Assembly (NCBI GenBank): GCA_026392825.1
Contig: JAPLBF010000007.1
Location: 1 to 64,000, forward strand
From: Actinomycetota bacterium
GTDB taxonomy: Bacteria > Actinomycetota > Actinomycetes > Nanopelagicales > Nanopelagicaceae
Length of the DNA stretch: 64,000 nucleotides
Reading direction: 5' to 3'
Shown here: one piece after another, positions 10,266-20,829 of the stretch
Position numbering within the stretch: position 1 is the stretch's first letter
Layout of the letters: each line of letters begins with the position of its first letter
Position numbers and translations under genes: made by a program
The notes under the pieces: generated by a model
The model's input: only the letters and a program-made list of their open reading frames with translations
What the model was told of the DNA's origin: nothing
Databases searched by the model: none

Positions 10266-11293
10266 CGCCTCGCGAATTTGACGAGTCCGACGCTCGTATT
10301 CGCCCCGGACGCCGCACGCGCCCGCGCAGTAAAGATCGCCCTTCACATTCTGATGCGATCCAAGCACTCGTAACGACTGTCGATCGCGGTCGCACAACTT
10401 GCATTACTAATGACGGAGTTATTGTCACAGCGATGAAGGCCCGTGAAATGGGACCAAAATCTGTAGTTGTCGGAGATTTAGTTAACTTAGTTGGAGATGT
10501 TTCTGGAGCAGAAGGATCACTGGCGCGAATTGTTTCAATTGATGCAAGGCGCAATAGCTTAAGTCGCACGGTAGATGATGCGGCAAAGATGGAGCGCACC
10601 ATTGTTGCCAATATTGATCAACTAGTAATTGTTGTTGCCGCAGCCAATCCAGAACCACGGCGCGGATTAATTGATCGATTCTTGGTCTGTGCTTTTCACG
10701 AAAATATCAAACCTATTCTCTTGGTAACTAAGACAGATGTTGCTGCAGTTCCAGATTTTCTCCACGAATACGAAACGCTCGGTGTAGAAATTGCAACTGC
10801 TGCGATCAAGTCGGATTCGCGAGAAGCAGACCTTGCAAAGCTATTTCAGATGCTAAAAGGTAAAACTTCAGTACTTGTTGGGCACTCAGGTGTGGGTAAA
10901 TCAACGCTAATTAATGCACTTGTTCCGCATGCTGATCGCGTGACAGGTGATGTAAATGATGTAACTGGCCGCGGGCGGCATACATCATCGAGTGCTATTG
11001 CGCTCCCTTTGGCTGCAGATCTATCACCAGCGCAAGGTTGGATTATTGATACACCGGGAATTCGCGCATTTGGTCTAGCGCATTTAGATTCCAATCGCAT
11101 AGTCGCAGCCTTTGAAGACCTTTGTGAAGCAACACAAAGTTGCATGCCCAATTGCTCTCACCATGAAGTTGGCTGCCAATTAAATGAATGGGCGGCGCCA
11201 AAAGGTGTTGTAAATAACGAAAGAAGTGCGCGCGTAGCAAGCCTGCGCTCACTTTTAGAACTGAAGGATTCAAACCCGCCCGCGCTAGACTGA
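10262..11293 (+). CDS. rsgA: ribosome small subunit-dependent GTPase A
   Basis: Circularly permuted GTPase motifs (VTKTD, GHSGVGKSTLINAL, DTPGIR); ATGA overlap with aroA. Confidence 0.93.
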   Translation: MTPREFDESDARIRPGRRTRPRSKDRPSHSDAIQALVTTVDRGRTTCITNDGVIVTAMKAREMGPKSVVVGDLVNLVGDVSGAEGSLARIVSIDARRNSLSRTVDDAAKMERTIVANIDQLVIVVAAANPEPRRGLIDRFLVCAFHENIKPILLVTKTDVAAVPDFLHEYETLGVEIATAAIKSDSREADLAKLFQMLKGKTSVLVGHSGVGKSTLINALVPHADRVTGDVNDVTGRGRHTSSSAIALPLAADLSPAQGWIIDTPGIRAFGLAHLDSNRIVAAFEDLCEATQSCMPNCSHHEVGCQLNEWAAPKGVVNNERSARVASLRSLLELKDSNPPALD

Positions 11294-11297
11294 GAAC

Positions 11298-12098
11298 ATG
11301 TCTTTTACGCGGGGCAATGACCTAGCGCTTGCAATGCGCCTGGCAGATGCCGCTGATTCAATTACCTTAACGCGCTATCAATCTATAGATTTACAAGTTA
11401 CAACTAAGCCAGATAACACTCCAGTTACAGATGCAGATAAGGCATCCGAGGAAGCGATCCGCGCCTTGCTTAAGAGCCACCGCCCCGAGGATGGAATTGT
11501 CGGTGAAGAATTTGGGACAGATGGCGTTGGAGCAAAAAGATATTGGGTGATTGATCCAATTGATGGAACTAAAAACTTTTTACGCGGTGTACCGACTTGG
11601 GCAACTTTGATTGGTTTGATTGAAAAGCAGAGTGATGGATCAGAAGTTGTTGTTGTCGGTGTAGTGAGCGCTCCGGCTCTCTTTCGTCGCTGGTATGCCA
11701 GCGAAGGCAATGGTGCATTTGTTATGGTGAATAAATCAGCGCCAAAGAAAATTTCTGTCTCACAAGTCTCTGAAATTAAAGATGCCTCCATTTCATACTC
11801 TGACTTCAATGGTTGGGGCGAGCGACTTGCTCCATTTCAGGATCTACTTACTAGCGCCTGGCGCACACGGGGTATTGGTGATTTCTGGTCACATATGTTG
11901 GTGGCAGAAGGCGCGGTGGATGTAGCAGCCGAACCGAGCCTTGCCATTTGGGATATGGCCGCGCTCGACATAATTGTTCGCGAAGCAGGCGGTAGATTTA
12001 CCAACGTTGCAGGCGTGGATGGCAGTCTAGGTGGCAGCGGACTTTCAACTAACTCACTCATTCACCGAGAGATTGTAGAAAAGCTAAATGGTCGTTGA
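11298..12098 (+). CDS. hisN: inositol monophosphatase family protein (histidinol-phosphatase HisN-like)
   Basis: GEEFG, WVIDPIDGTKNF, WDMAALDIIVREAGG. Confidence 0.85.
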   Translation: MSFTRGNDLALAMRLADAADSITLTRYQSIDLQVTTKPDNTPVTDADKASEEAIRALLKSHRPEDGIVGEEFGTDGVGAKRYWVIDPIDGTKNFLRGVPTWATLIGLIEKQSDGSEVVVVGVVSAPALFRRWYASEGNGAFVMVNKSAPKKISVSQVSEIKDASISYSDFNGWGERLAPFQDLLTSAWRTRGIGDFWSHMLVAEGAVDVAAEPSLAIWDMAALDIIVREAGGRFTNVAGVDGSLGGSGLSTNSLIHREIVEKLNGR

Positions 12099-14427
12099 AG
12101 ATATAAAGATCGAGCTCTCTCGTCCGCTAAGTGCTGAGCCAGAAAAGTCTGGTAAAGCAATCGACTTAAGCAAAACATCTTTAAGCCCGCGCACGTTTTC
12201 AGTGACCGGAATGACCTGCTCCTCCTGCGTTAATACCGTGGAGAAATCTCTCAATGCAATCAGCGGCGTAAGTGCGAGCGTTAACTTTGCAACTGAGACG
12301 GTTCATATTTTGGCTCCAGCGGAAGTCAAGAGCGGCGAAATTATCAAGAAGATCAAGAGCGAAGGGTACAGCGCCACGCTTATTGAAAATGGCGCAACGC
12401 CAGTGATGCACAGCAAAAAATCGGGTATCGCGCTCTTTTTTGCAATTCTCTTTGCAGTTCCAACAATTGCAATGTCAATGGTTCATCAATGGCACGCCCA
12501 ATTAGATATTCAAATACTAAATGCACTTGCAGCTTTGAATATTCTTCCACCTCTTTATTCGCCAACAGCTTGGCTGGCAATCGGACTTACGACTCCACTG
12601 ATCTTGATTGTTGCATTTCCTATTCATCGTGCTGCACTTCGCAACTTATTGCATCCAACAATGGATTCACTTATTTCGCTAGGTTCAATCAGCGCATTTG
12701 GATGGTCTATCTACGCTAACGCAACTGGTACTGGCGATGTTTACACGGAAGTTGCTGCTGGAGTTCTGCTCTTTGTAATTCTGGGCCGACACCTTGAATC
12801 ACGAGCAAAGCGCCGCGCCAGCACCGCGCTATCTACTCTGCTTTCTCTAGGTGCCAAAGAGGTGACCGTTCTGCGCAATGGGCTAGAAGTGATAATTCCG
12901 ATCTCAGAACTTGCCATTGGCGATGATTTCATCGTTAAACCGGGCGCCCGCGTTGCAACTGATGGATTGGTAATTTCAGGAACTTCATCGGTGAATAACT
13001 CAATGTTGACTGGAGAATCTGTACCAATTGAAGTTTCCCCTGGCTCGCGCGTAATCGGGGCTTCGCTTAATAACAACGCGCGAATAATTGTTAGAGCAAC
13101 GCGTATTGGGAGTGATACTGAACTAGCGCGCATCACATCCATGGTGGTTCAAGCACAAGGCCAGAAAGCCCCAATCCAAAGAGTCGCTGACCGAATCTCC
13201 TCCATCTTTGTGCCAGTTGTCACCTTGCTGGCAATCGCAACTTTCTTCGCTTGGTATTACTTAGGAAATGATGGTGCCGGATCTTCCTTGGCGCAATCGA
13301 TTCAGATCGCAATTACCGTTCTTGTAATCGCCTGCCCTTGCGCACTTGGCTTAGCAACTCCAGTTGCACTGCTGGTTGCTTCCGGACGTGGCGCATCTCG
13401 TGGAATTGTCTTGCGGCAGCCGCGCGTACTAGAACTTGCTCGTAAAGTAGATGTTGTCGTCCTTGATAAAACTGGAACTCTCACGACCGGTGTTATGAAA
13501 GTTCATGATGCAACAATTCCAACAAGCGCGCATAAAGTTTTGGGATCAACTTATTCAAGTTCGCTAAATGAGAAGACGATTTTATCTTCTGCGCTCTCCC
13601 TAGAATTGGCAAATGATCATCCAGTTGGTCAAGCAATTGTTTCGCACGCCTTAGCAAAGGCTGCAACGCGTCACGAGGTTGTTGAATTCACCCAAACACC
13701 TGGTGCGGGAGTCGCCGGTCGCGTTCTGCTCGGTGCGATCTCACCAGTTGTCCTTATCGGTACGCCAAAGGCAATTGCGCACAGCACAACCACATTTGAT
13801 CCAGCGATTGCAGAAGCCATTGCACGTGGTGAAGAAGCTGGCTTATCTGTTGCGGTTCTTGCCTGGGATGGTGTCGCTATTGCAGTATTTGCAGTTGGCG
13901 ATCAAGTGAAGTCAGATGCAGCAGCAACTATTTCTACGCTGATTCAGGCTGGCGCGACTCCTTGGTTGGTAACCGGTGATAACGAGGAGAGCGCTGGAGC
14001 TATAGCGCGCTTGGTAGGAATCAAGGGTGAGAATGTAATTGCTCGCGCACTACCTGATGAAAAGTTAGCACGAGTGACCGCGCTAAAAGATGCTGGCCAC
14101 ACTGTTTTGATGATTGGCGACGGTATTAATGATGCCGCAGCCCTTGCCGCCGCAGATTTGAGTATGGCGATGGGAACTGGCACAGATACTGCGATTTCCA
14201 GCGCGGATATTACGCTGATGCGCCCAGAACTTATGAGCGTGGTTGATGCGCTAACGCTTTCAAAGCGCACCTTGCGAACCATTAAATCAAATTTAGCTTG
14301 GGCATTTGCCTATAACGTAATTGGAATACCTATTGCAGCAGCAGGCTTGTTAACACCAATGTATGCCGCAGGCGCAATGGCAATCAGCTCGTTATTTGTG
14401 GTTACAAACTCTTTAAGAATTAGGTAG
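12088..14427 (+). CDS. copA: heavy-metal (copper-type) translocating P1B ATPase
   Basis: N-terminal HMA GMTCSSCV, CPCALGLATP, DKTGTLTTG, GDGINDAAAL. Confidence 0.93.
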   Translation: MVVEDIKIELSRPLSAEPEKSGKAIDLSKTSLSPRTFSVTGMTCSSCVNTVEKSLNAISGVSASVNFATETVHILAPAEVKSGEIIKKIKSEGYSATLIENGATPVMHSKKSGIALFFAILFAVPTIAMSMVHQWHAQLDIQILNALAALNILPPLYSPTAWLAIGLTTPLILIVAFPIHRAALRNLLHPTMDSLISLGSISAFGWSIYANATGTGDVYTEVAAGVLLFVILGRHLESRAKRRASTALSTLLSLGAKEVTVLRNGLEVIIPISELAIGDDFIVKPGARVATDGLVISGTSSVNNSMLTGESVPIEVSPGSRVIGASLNNNARIIVRATRIGSDTELARITSMVVQAQGQKAPIQRVADRISSIFVPVVTLLAIATFFAWYYLGNDGAGSSLAQSIQIAITVLVIACPCALGLATPVALLVASGRGASRGIVLRQPRVLELARKVDVVVLDKTGTLTTGVMKVHDATIPTSAHKVLGSTYSSSLNEKTILSSALSLELANDHPVGQAIVSHALAKAATRHEVVEFTQTPGAGVAGRVLLGAISPVVLIGTPKAIAHSTTTFDPAIAEAIARGEEAGLSVAVLAWDGVAIAVFAVGDQVKSDAAATISTLIQAGATPWLVTGDNEESAGAIARLVGIKGENVIARALPDEKLARVTALKDAGHTVLMIGDGINDAAALAAADLSMAMGTGTDTAISSADITLMRPELMSVVDALTLSKRTLRTIKSNLAWAFAYNVIGIPIAAAGLLTPMYAAGAMAISSLFVVTNSLRIR

Positions 14428-14444
14428 TTCTACTTAACTTAAAT

Positions 14445-15050
14445 CTACTTAAGTTTAAAGGTCGGATACTTATCTGTGACCAGCAAGAGCATGTAACCCT
14501 GTACTCGGTTCCAGTACGCGATTGTGCCGAAAACAATCTCACCGGCCCAACGAGGATACTTTCCAGTTATTGATGTTTGCACCCAAGCAATTACTGTCAC
14601 AAACAAGGAAATTAAAAGGTAAACAATTCCGACGATGTAATGTGGAATAGCAAGGAACCATTTAACTAGCGGAAGCCAACGGATTAACTTCTTTCCGCCA
14701 TCTACATCAGGAAATACAACTGAAACTTTTGGGCTTGCTTCAATTGATGGATACTTATCATTTAAAATCAATACGTATGCTGCTAATCGAGTTGAAAGTT
14801 CGATCAAAGCGTGATTAAAAGTTAATACATAGCTTGGATATTTTCCGCGAAAGAGCAGCGCCAAGATAGTTGGGAGAACAATTAACCCGGCGGTACCGGC
14901 TGCCCAGTTCTCACTTTCGCTAAATGATGATTGCGCAAAAGTTGCCACAAAAATGATGACTGGAAAGGCGAGAATGCCACGCCAAAATACCGTGGTGCGA
15001 TTGCGATCTTTATGCTTGATATTGATATTAGTTTTTACGTGCTTAGCCAT
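14445..15050 (-). CDS. DUF4389-like membrane protein
   Basis: RLAAYVLILNDKYPS, RWLPLVKWFLAIPHYIV, repeated DKYP motifs. Confidence 0.75.
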   Translation of the reverse strand: MAKHVKTNINIKHKDRNRTTVFWRGILAFPVIIFVATFAQSSFSESENWAAGTAGLIVLPTILALLFRGKYPSYVLTFNHALIELSTRLAAYVLILNDKYPSIEASPKVSVVFPDVDGGKKLIRWLPLVKWFLAIPHYIVGIVYLLISLFVTVIAWVQTSITGKYPRWAGEIVFGTIAYWNRVQGYMLLLVTDKYPTFKLK

Positions 15051-15065
15051 ATCAATACCTATTTC

Positions 15066-15142
<77 letters not shown>

Positions 15143-15206
15143 TCGGAAGTGTCAGTCTAAAGGGTGGGCAAGTAATAGCCAAATCCGCCTATTTAGCGAA
15201 TCAGAA

Positions 15207-18017
15207 TTACTTACGTCCTTCAGCGGCAATAGCGGCAGCAAGTGCAGCCTTTAAGCGATCTTGTGCACGTCCATATGCTGCAAAATCTCCCTTAGCAAGT
15301 GCTGCATTTCCATCAGCGATCGCTTGCTTTGCACTTTGCAGCGCAGATTTTAGATCTGCAGATGCATTATCAGTCGTTGATGTAGTTGGAGTACCAGAAG
15401 AAGATGTTCCGGAGTTGCCACCGAATACTTGATCAAGTGCGCCCTTTAGCGAACTATCGAAACCGATTACATCACCAAATGAGACGAGCACTTTCTGCAG
15501 AAGTGGATAAGCCGCAGTATTAGCAGTTGCTCTTACATATACCGGCTGTACATAAAGCAATCCACCACCGACTGGAAGTGTCAACAAGTTACCGAGCACA
15601 ACATCTGATCCACCTTGGCGAAGCAAGGAGAGCGAGTTGGCAACTTCTGGTTTTGCTTCGAAGTTAGAGGCAACTTGTGAAGGTCCAGCGACGTTAGTGC
15701 TGCGCGGTAGTTGTAGCACGGTAATTTTTCCGTAATTCGGACCGTTATTTGAATCAACAACTGCGAATGCAGATAAGTTTTCACGACCACCACGTGGAAC
15801 AAATGGTGTTGTCAAAGTAAATGTCGGCTTATCTGAACCTGGCATTTCTAGCGTCATGTAATAAGGAGGTTGTGCTCCTGCATTGGCACCGAATGTTGAA
15901 GGATCGCGAGGTACGCGCCAGAAATCTTGTCCGCCATAGAAAGCTGAAGCGGTTTGCACGTGGTACGAGCTAAGCACATCACGTTGTACTCGGAAGAGAT
16001 CTTCTGGGTAACGAATATGCTCAAGAAGTTCCTTAGACATCTTGCTCTTTGGCGTCACTGTATTTGGGAAGGCCTTCATCCAAGTCTTTAGAACTGGATC
16101 CTTCTCATCCCACTGGTAGAGAACAACGGTGCCGTCATAGGCGTCAACCGTGGCTTTTACAGAGTTTCGGATGTAGTTGATATTTCTATTTGTCTGAGCG
16201 GTTATCGCGGCAGAGTTGGTAGTTAGCGCATCTGTCGTTGCGGTGCTCAGTGATGTTGTCTGTGAATATGGATATCCCGCACTCGTTGTGTACCCATCGA
16301 TAATCCATTGGATTTTTCCATCAACAATTGCTGGGTATGGATCGCCATCTAGGGTTAACCAAGGTGCAACCTTGGCTACGCGCTCACGTGGTGAACGGTT
16401 GTAGAGAATCTTTGATTCTGAGTTGATCAAGTTAGATAGAACGATGCGTTGTTCTTGATATTGAATAGCAAAGAGCAACTTCTTAAACAAGCCACCCATT
16501 GGTACGCCACCATCACCGGTGTAGGTGTAATTCTTCTGACCATTTTCAGATGCATCATCTGGATAGTCGAATTCAACTGGCGTATCTGTCTTTGGTCCGC
16601 CGATGATTGAATAATCAGGAACGTTCTCACCGAAGTAGATACGTGGTTGGAATTTTCCAAGTCCGGTTGTTGGTGGCAAATCTCCGACCAAGAAGGTTGG
16701 CTTGCCATCAGAGTCAACGCTATTTCCAAATGCGGAGACAAAACCAAAACCGTGGGTGTAGACCAAATGGTCGTTAATCCAGTTACGACTTGGATTGCCG
16801 TCGATATTGAGTTCGCGCACCGCAACAACAGCATCACGCTGAACGCCATTTACGGTGTAACGATCAATATCTAAAGATTCTGGGAATGTGTAATAAGGCT
16901 TTATTTGTTGCAACTGGCGGAAAGTCGCGGAAAGAACGTTTGGATCCATCAAACGAATGTTTGCAATAGTTGCCGCATCATTAGCTAGCTGTCCAGAATT
17001 TGTAGAAAGCGTTGCTTGATAATCCTTCATTTCTACATCAGCAATGCCATATGCATCGCGAGTTGAATCAATATTGCGCTGAATAAATGGGGCTTCTTTA
17101 GATGATTCAGAAGGTTTTACTTGGAACTGCTGCACGGCGCCAGGGTAAACACCGGCAATCAGTACAGATGCGCCAACCATCAAAGCGGTTCCGGCAGCAG
17201 GCAAAATTAAAGATTTACGAACGATATTGGCAAAGAAGAGAAGTGAACAGATAACTGCGATTGCAGCCAAAATAGATTTCGCAGGTAGCGTTGCATTTAC
17301 ATCGGTGTAAGTAAGACCGGTGATAAGTCTGCTCTCTTTAAGTGCGAGGGCGTATCGATCGAACCAATATGCAACGGCCTTAACCAGAACGATTAGCCCG
17401 AGAAGAATAGAGAGTTGCACGCGCGCAGCAACAGAAATGCGATTTGTGCGAAGCTGCGGACGAATTCCGCCGTAAACATAATGAACAGCAACGCTGGCAA
17501 GTGTCGCCAAGATTAGAGTTGAGATTGCCCAACCAATAAGAGTTTGTAGGAATGGCAAACGGAATACGAAGAATGAAATATCCAGCCCGAACTGCGGATC
17601 TTTAACTCCGAAATCCGTAGAGTTCTTAAACTGCAACCAAGAGCTCCAGAGTTGAACGCCGCTGGTTCCGCCAAAGTAGAAGAGAGCTAGCGCGATTCCA
17701 GGGAAAACTAATTTACGGATTGGATCAATCGTGGCGCGATAACGTTCGAGGTTATCGGATTCCATCGCCATAGAAACATCAAAGGGACGACGACGGTAAG
17801 CAATGTAAATATTTGCAGAAATAATTAGCGATGTGACCAAGCCGGCAACGATAAAGAGGGCAATTTTTGTCGTAAGTACAGTTGACCAAACACCAGTGAA
17901 CCCAACTGATTGAAACCAGAGCCAATCAACATAGACACCGCTGAGCGCAACCACACCTCCAGCGATAACCGCCAAAATAATAAAGGTGAGGGCTAGTGGA
18001 CTTGGTTTCTTCATCAT
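15207..18017 (-). CDS. UPF0182 family large membrane protein
   Basis: Seven-ish N-terminal hydrophobic segments, IYFGENVPDYSIIGGPKTDTPVEFDYPD typical of UPF0182. Confidence 0.92.
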   Translation of the reverse strand: MMKKPSPLALTFIILAVIAGGVVALSGVYVDWLWFQSVGFTGVWSTVLTTKIALFIVAGLVTSLIISANIYIAYRRRPFDVSMAMESDNLERYRATIDPIRKLVFPGIALALFYFGGTSGVQLWSSWLQFKNSTDFGVKDPQFGLDISFFVFRLPFLQTLIGWAISTLILATLASVAVHYVYGGIRPQLRTNRISVAARVQLSILLGLIVLVKAVAYWFDRYALALKESRLITGLTYTDVNATLPAKSILAAIAVICSLLFFANIVRKSLILPAAGTALMVGASVLIAGVYPGAVQQFQVKPSESSKEAPFIQRNIDSTRDAYGIADVEMKDYQATLSTNSGQLANDAATIANIRLMDPNVLSATFRQLQQIKPYYTFPESLDIDRYTVNGVQRDAVVAVRELNIDGNPSRNWINDHLVYTHGFGFVSAFGNSVDSDGKPTFLVGDLPPTTGLGKFQPRIYFGENVPDYSIIGGPKTDTPVEFDYPDDASENGQKNYTYTGDGGVPMGGLFKKLLFAIQYQEQRIVLSNLINSESKILYNRSPRERVAKVAPWLTLDGDPYPAIVDGKIQWIIDGYTTSAGYPYSQTTSLSTATTDALTTNSAAITAQTNRNINYIRNSVKATVDAYDGTVVLYQWDEKDPVLKTWMKAFPNTVTPKSKMSKELLEHIRYPEDLFRVQRDVLSSYHVQTASAFYGGQDFWRVPRDPSTFGANAGAQPPYYMTLEMPGSDKPTFTLTTPFVPRGGRENLSAFAVVDSNNGPNYGKITVLQLPRSTNVAGPSQVASNFEAKPEVANSLSLLRQGGSDVVLGNLLTLPVGGGLLYVQPVYVRATANTAAYPLLQKVLVSFGDVIGFDSSLKGALDQVFGGNSGTSSSGTPTTSTTDNASADLKSALQSAKQAIADGNAALAKGDFAAYGRAQDRLKAALAAAIAAEGRK

Positions 18018-18814
18018 GCTCCTAAGTTAGCGCAACTGCGCGGGGTGGCCGAATTAAGAGCGGTTAGCGCCTCTTTCAAAGTGCTCACCGCCGCTACTTT
18101 TATACCTTTTGGAATAGTTGCAACGCCAGGTGCGAGGTCTTGGCAATTACTTGTAGGCACCAATATCAAAGTTGCACCGGCCTTTTCCGCCGCCAGGATT
18201 TTTTCTGCGACTCCACCTATCCCACCCACATTTCCCTCTGCATCAATAGTGCCTGTCGATGCAACGCTACGACCACGCAAAATATTCTCGGGGGTGAGAA
18301 GTTCCACAATACCTAGTGCAAATGCCAAGCCACCGCTCGGGCCGCCGGTCTTTGCGAGCGAGATCGAAATATCACTTGGCTTTATCGCGCCGGCCTTTAG
18401 ATTCGGGTAGTTGTCCTGTAAATAATTGAGGGCGGCGACTTTGGCGCTCAGTTGTGAATCGACCATCTGGGTCTTAGCAGCAGCTTTCTCTGTTTTTGCG
18501 TTAACACCATCTCTGTAAAAAAGTGAGCGGGGCATGACTGAGAAATCACTTCTGCCCCACGAGTAAATCAATTCAGCACTAGTCACATATGCATCGGGGT
18601 TGGTGATCAAAATTGATAAGAGATAAATATGGCCATCTGCTTCATAGAACTTCAATGCAGGTGCTGCTGTTTTCGATGGGGTGATTATTTCGTTAACGAC
18701 ATCTTGGGCATTTCCTGGTGTCAGTACGACAAATGGAAGTGGCGCGAAAAGGGCAAGGCCGAAAAATAAAGTCAGGGTTGCGGTGGCTAAACGAGGGAGC
18801 CGATTATGGAGCAT
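18014..18814 (-). CDS. Lon-C/PDZ-type secreted serine protease (YlbL-like)
   Basis: SLAKTGGPSGGLAFALGIVELLTPENILRGRSVASTGTIDAEGNVGGIGGVAEKILAAEKAGA. Confidence 0.85.
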   Translation of the reverse strand: MLHNRLPRLATATLTLFFGLALFAPLPFVVLTPGNAQDVVNEIITPSKTAAPALKFYEADGHIYLLSILITNPDAYVTSAELIYSWGRSDFSVMPRSLFYRDGVNAKTEKAAAKTQMVDSQLSAKVAALNYLQDNYPNLKAGAIKPSDISISLAKTGGPSGGLAFALGIVELLTPENILRGRSVASTGTIDAEGNVGGIGGVAEKILAAEKAGATLILVPTSNCQDLAPGVATIPKGIKVAAVSTLKEALTALNSATPRSCANLGA

Positions 18815-19067
18815 CGCTCGCTTTAGCTTCGCCCGTATTGGCTATATCTGTAAGGGCTACATCTTCGGTAGCCTCATCTTCGCCAGCAACAGTTATTTCT
18901 GCATCGCGGAATGACTCCTGGAAGCGCTGAAATTGCGTGACCGAGCGCGTTGTTTCAGATTCAAACTTTGATTTAAATTGAGTAACCCATAGAACATAGC
19001 CGAGTGCGCCTAAAAGCCCGGTCAATGGAACAACCCACCAGATCAGTGCCATTAATGCGTTGGACAT
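18804..19067 (-). CDS. small hypothetical protein with N-terminal TM segment
   Basis: ORF with N-terminal hydrophobic helix and acidic tail. Confidence 0.5.
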   Translation of the reverse strand: MSNALMALIWWVVPLTGLLGALGYVLWVTQFKSKFESETTRSVTQFQRFQESFRDAEITVAGEDEATEDVALTDIANTGEAKASDAP

Positions 19068-19165
19068 GTTAGGTAGCCTATCTCTTGTGGGAAGAAATCT
19101 CGCATCGGTGGTGTTTTAAAGGATTAGCAAGCATTTAAATACAAATTAGAGATTGGGGTCACGTT

Positions 19166-20536
19166 ATGGCTGGCTTTGGCTTTATCCCTAATGACCCTAA
19201 TAACCCAAATGATTCTAGCGATTCTAACGAACCAGAAGATAACCGTCCCGATTTTGAAGCGATGCTGCGCCAGATGCAAGAACAGATGAGAGCGCAATTT
19301 GAGCAGCTCGGAATTAACCCAGTTGGTTTTGTAAATCCATTCACAACACTTTTCGAAGGTGCAGCACAGGGTGGCAAGAGTAAAGATGGAAAAGAAGAAG
19401 TACTTTCTATTTCTGCCGCTCGCGATACCGCCAAAAAATTTGTAACTGCGCAAGGGCTAAAACCAATCGGTGCAAAAGAATTAGCAGTAGTCGCCAGCGC
19501 TTTTGAAATTTCCGAGATCTGGTTGGATGAGGCGCTATCTTTCCCATCAACTGGCATCGCACCGAGCTCGGCGACGCGATCAGATTGGGTTGATCAAACT
19601 ATTTCTGGTTGGCATAAAACAATCGAACCTTTAGCTGCTGGCTTATCCAGCGCAATTTCCAACTTACTTGATCAAGCCATGGATGCCCAGGCAGGTGAAA
19701 GCCCTGAAGGCCAGCCGCCGATTGAAATGATCACGATGCTGCTGCGCTCCTTCATCGGCACAATGATCGCAACGCAATTGGGTCAATCGATCGGCACTTT
19801 GGCGGCATCTGTTACGGGTGCGCACGATGTGGGCCTTTCTCTCCTAGACCCAGCGCACCCAGTTGTGATCCCCGAAAACATTGAGAATTGGGCGAATGAG
19901 TTAGAGATTCCTAAGTCAGAAGTATTTATCTTCCACGCACTTCGCGAAGGCGCTGTTGCTCGCTTATTTGCAAATAATCCCTGGCTGGTTTCCTATATTC
20001 AAAGCGCAATCGTTGAATATGGAAAAGGTATACATATAGATATCGATGCCATTCAACGTCAGGCTCAGAGCGCTTTTGAAAACATTCAGAAAAACATGCA
20101 GGAAAACACCGAAGACAGCATGACCTTTGCTTTGGAGAACGGAATATTCACACCTGAGGAATCACCTGCCCAGAAAATTGCCCTTGCAAAGTTAGAAACT
20201 GTTTTTGCGCTAATCGATGGTTGGACCGATGAAGTAACCGCACTTGCCGCAGGTGATCGCCTACCTGCAATTGAACAACTTAGGGAAACCCTGCGCCGTC
20301 GCCGCGCTGCCGCATCTCCTGCACAACAACTATTTTCTTCAATGCTTGGTTTGGAAGTTTCGCCGAAGTTAACTCGTGAAGCGAGCGCATTCTGGAAGAA
20401 GATTCGCGAAGTTAAATCGATCGCTGAACGCGATCAAATCTGGAGTGGATTCTTACCGACTGCTGAGGATTTACTGAGCCCAGAAAAATTCTTGGCTAGT
20501 ACTTCGATCCCGGATGATCTCTCGGGGCTAATCTAA
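19166..20536 (+). CDS. zinc-dependent metalloprotease-like/putative hydrolase (DUF2342 type)
   Basis: RSFIGTMIATQLGQSIGTLA..., position beside the Lon/PDZ and UPF0182 genes as in other actinobacteria. Confidence 0.75.
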   Translation: MAGFGFIPNDPNNPNDSSDSNEPEDNRPDFEAMLRQMQEQMRAQFEQLGINPVGFVNPFTTLFEGAAQGGKSKDGKEEVLSISAARDTAKKFVTAQGLKPIGAKELAVVASAFEISEIWLDEALSFPSTGIAPSSATRSDWVDQTISGWHKTIEPLAAGLSSAISNLLDQAMDAQAGESPEGQPPIEMITMLLRSFIGTMIATQLGQSIGTLAASVTGAHDVGLSLLDPAHPVVIPENIENWANELEIPKSEVFIFHALREGAVARLFANNPWLVSYIQSAIVEYGKGIHIDIDAIQRQAQSAFENIQKNMQENTEDSMTFALENGIFTPEESPAQKIALAKLETVFALIDGWTDEVTALAAGDRLPAIEQLRETLRRRRAAASPAQQLFSSMLGLEVSPKLTREASAFWKKIREVKSIAERDQIWSGFLPTAEDLLSPEKFLASTSIPDDLSGLI

Positions 20537-20558
20537 TTTCTACTTTAACTTTTGTTTA

Positions 20559-20690
20559 AACTCTTTGACTCTCGGGGCAAAGAAAAGCGAAGTCCCCGGC
20601 CGCTACTTTAAATTATCTGCCTTCCCCTTGCAGATAGTTCAAAGAGTTATCCGAGGACTTCGTAAGCGAAACTTATGACCTAAAGTCCTC
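20559..20690 (+). ncRNA. candidate structured RNA (multibranch fold plus extra hairpin)
   Basis: 10-bp stem 20559-20568/20639-20648 enclosing hairpins 20572-20577/20594-20599 and 20614-20620/20630-20636, followed by 20653-20660/20683-20690 with inner 20661-20666/20672-20677; three G-U pairs exist only in + strand RNA. Confidence 0.5.
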
Positions 20691-20829
20691 AGAATCAAAT
20701 GATTTGGGATTTGACACACCTGTAATTAGCAATGTAACGGAAAAATTTTTGTAGCTAAATCTCTCAACACGTACTTTAGATATTGTCGATATAAATCTAT
20801 TTCGCGAAGTTCAGGAGTACTTTTTATCT

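Noticed and set aside
14427-14465. Short AT-rich inverted repeat ACTTAAATCTACTTAAGT between convergent genes
   Set aside because: Probably a weak bidirectional terminator, too AT-rich to call confidently
20559-20690. c-di-AMP (ydaO) riboswitch because of TTCGTAAGCG similarity to its 3' consensus
   Set aside because: The rest of the consensus is not recognisable, so no family was assigned
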